Source: an uncultured Saprospiraceae bacterium
Lineage (GTDB): Bacteria; Bacteroidota; Bacteroidia; Chitinophagales; Saprospiraceae
Reading direction: 5' to 3'
NCBI GenBank assembly: GCA_937973565.1
Contig: CALJKQ010000288.1
Coordinates: 1-6,689 of the forward strand
DNA length: 6,689 bases
Under the pieces are notes generated by a model. The model ran no database searches. It was not told the origin of the DNA and worked only from the letters and a program-made list of their open reading frames with translations. Positions 6,637 through 6,689 of the stretch are shown here, one piece after another (within the stretch, counting starts at the first letter, position 1; every line of letters starts with the position of its first letter). A program made the position numbers and the translations under genes.

Positions 6637-6689
6637 CGCTCACCGAGAACCGCTCACCGAGAACCGCTCACCGAGAACCGCTCACCGAG
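6637..6689. repeat. 14 bp tandem repeat, at least 3.8 copies, reaching the window edge
   Basis: The unit CGCTCACCGAGAAC occurs three times exactly at 6637-6650, 6651-6664 and 6665-6678, and then for 11 more bases to 6689. On the minus strand the array is made of heptamers, alternating GGTGAGC and GGTTCTC, and ending toward the gene with GGTGAGC, GGTAAGC and a decayed AGTTTTT. It therefore grew from a 7 bp unit. It lies about 50 bp upstream of the type IIG start codon, abutting the promoter region. The true copy number is unknown because the window ends inside it. There are no unique spacers, so it is not a CRISPR array. Confidence 0.9.

Noticed and set aside
6637..6689. CRISPR array
   Set aside because: The units are 14 bp, directly adjacent and without unique spacers, and no cas gene is present. 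It is a plain tandem repeat.

Overview
The window looks like a defence locus from a member of the Bacteroidota. That assignment is an inference from low-GC coding with little Shine-Dalgarno signal, TAnnTTTG-type promoter elements, and a large single-chain restriction-modification protein of a kind common in that phylum. No rRNA, tRNA, transposase, integrase, reverse transcriptase or CRISPR array was seen.

Layout, left to right. Positions 1-367 (minus strand) hold the 5' part of an unrecognised gene that runs off the left edge; its likely ancestral ATG at 406 is followed by an in-frame stop. Positions 368-822 are a non-coding, increasingly AT-rich stretch with a 16-17 bp direct repeat and a plausible promoter. 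Positions 823-2854 (plus strand) hold a two-gene operon: an ABC/AAA-type ATPase of 469 aa and a zinc-binding HNH endonuclease of 209 aa, overlapping by 8 bp. The pairing, gene order and motifs match the Septu (PtuA-PtuB) class of anti-phage systems. A 73 bp AT-rich gap with a small inverted repeat follows. Positions 2928-6587 (minus strand, convergent) hold a complete 1219-aa type IIG restriction enzyme/adenine methyltransferase: PD-(D/E)XK nuclease, then methyltransferase, then target-recognition domain. Positions 6588-6689 are its upstream region, with a promoter-like element and a 14 bp tandem repeat that reaches the window edge.

The genes fit a two-layer defence. The type IIG enzyme would mark self DNA and cut unmodified DNA, and the ATPase-HNH pair would act as an independent nuclease system. 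Base composition gives the most informative structure. From about 480-540 to about 4080 the DNA is AT-rich (sampled 60 bp lines 22-38% GC). Most of the type IIG gene to the right, and the left-edge gene, are more GC-rich (sampled lines mostly 40-58%). The right-hand step falls inside the type IIG gene, at the codons of its catalytic NPPY motif. This suggests that the specificity half of the enzyme and the Septu-like operon may have arrived together as one imported block.
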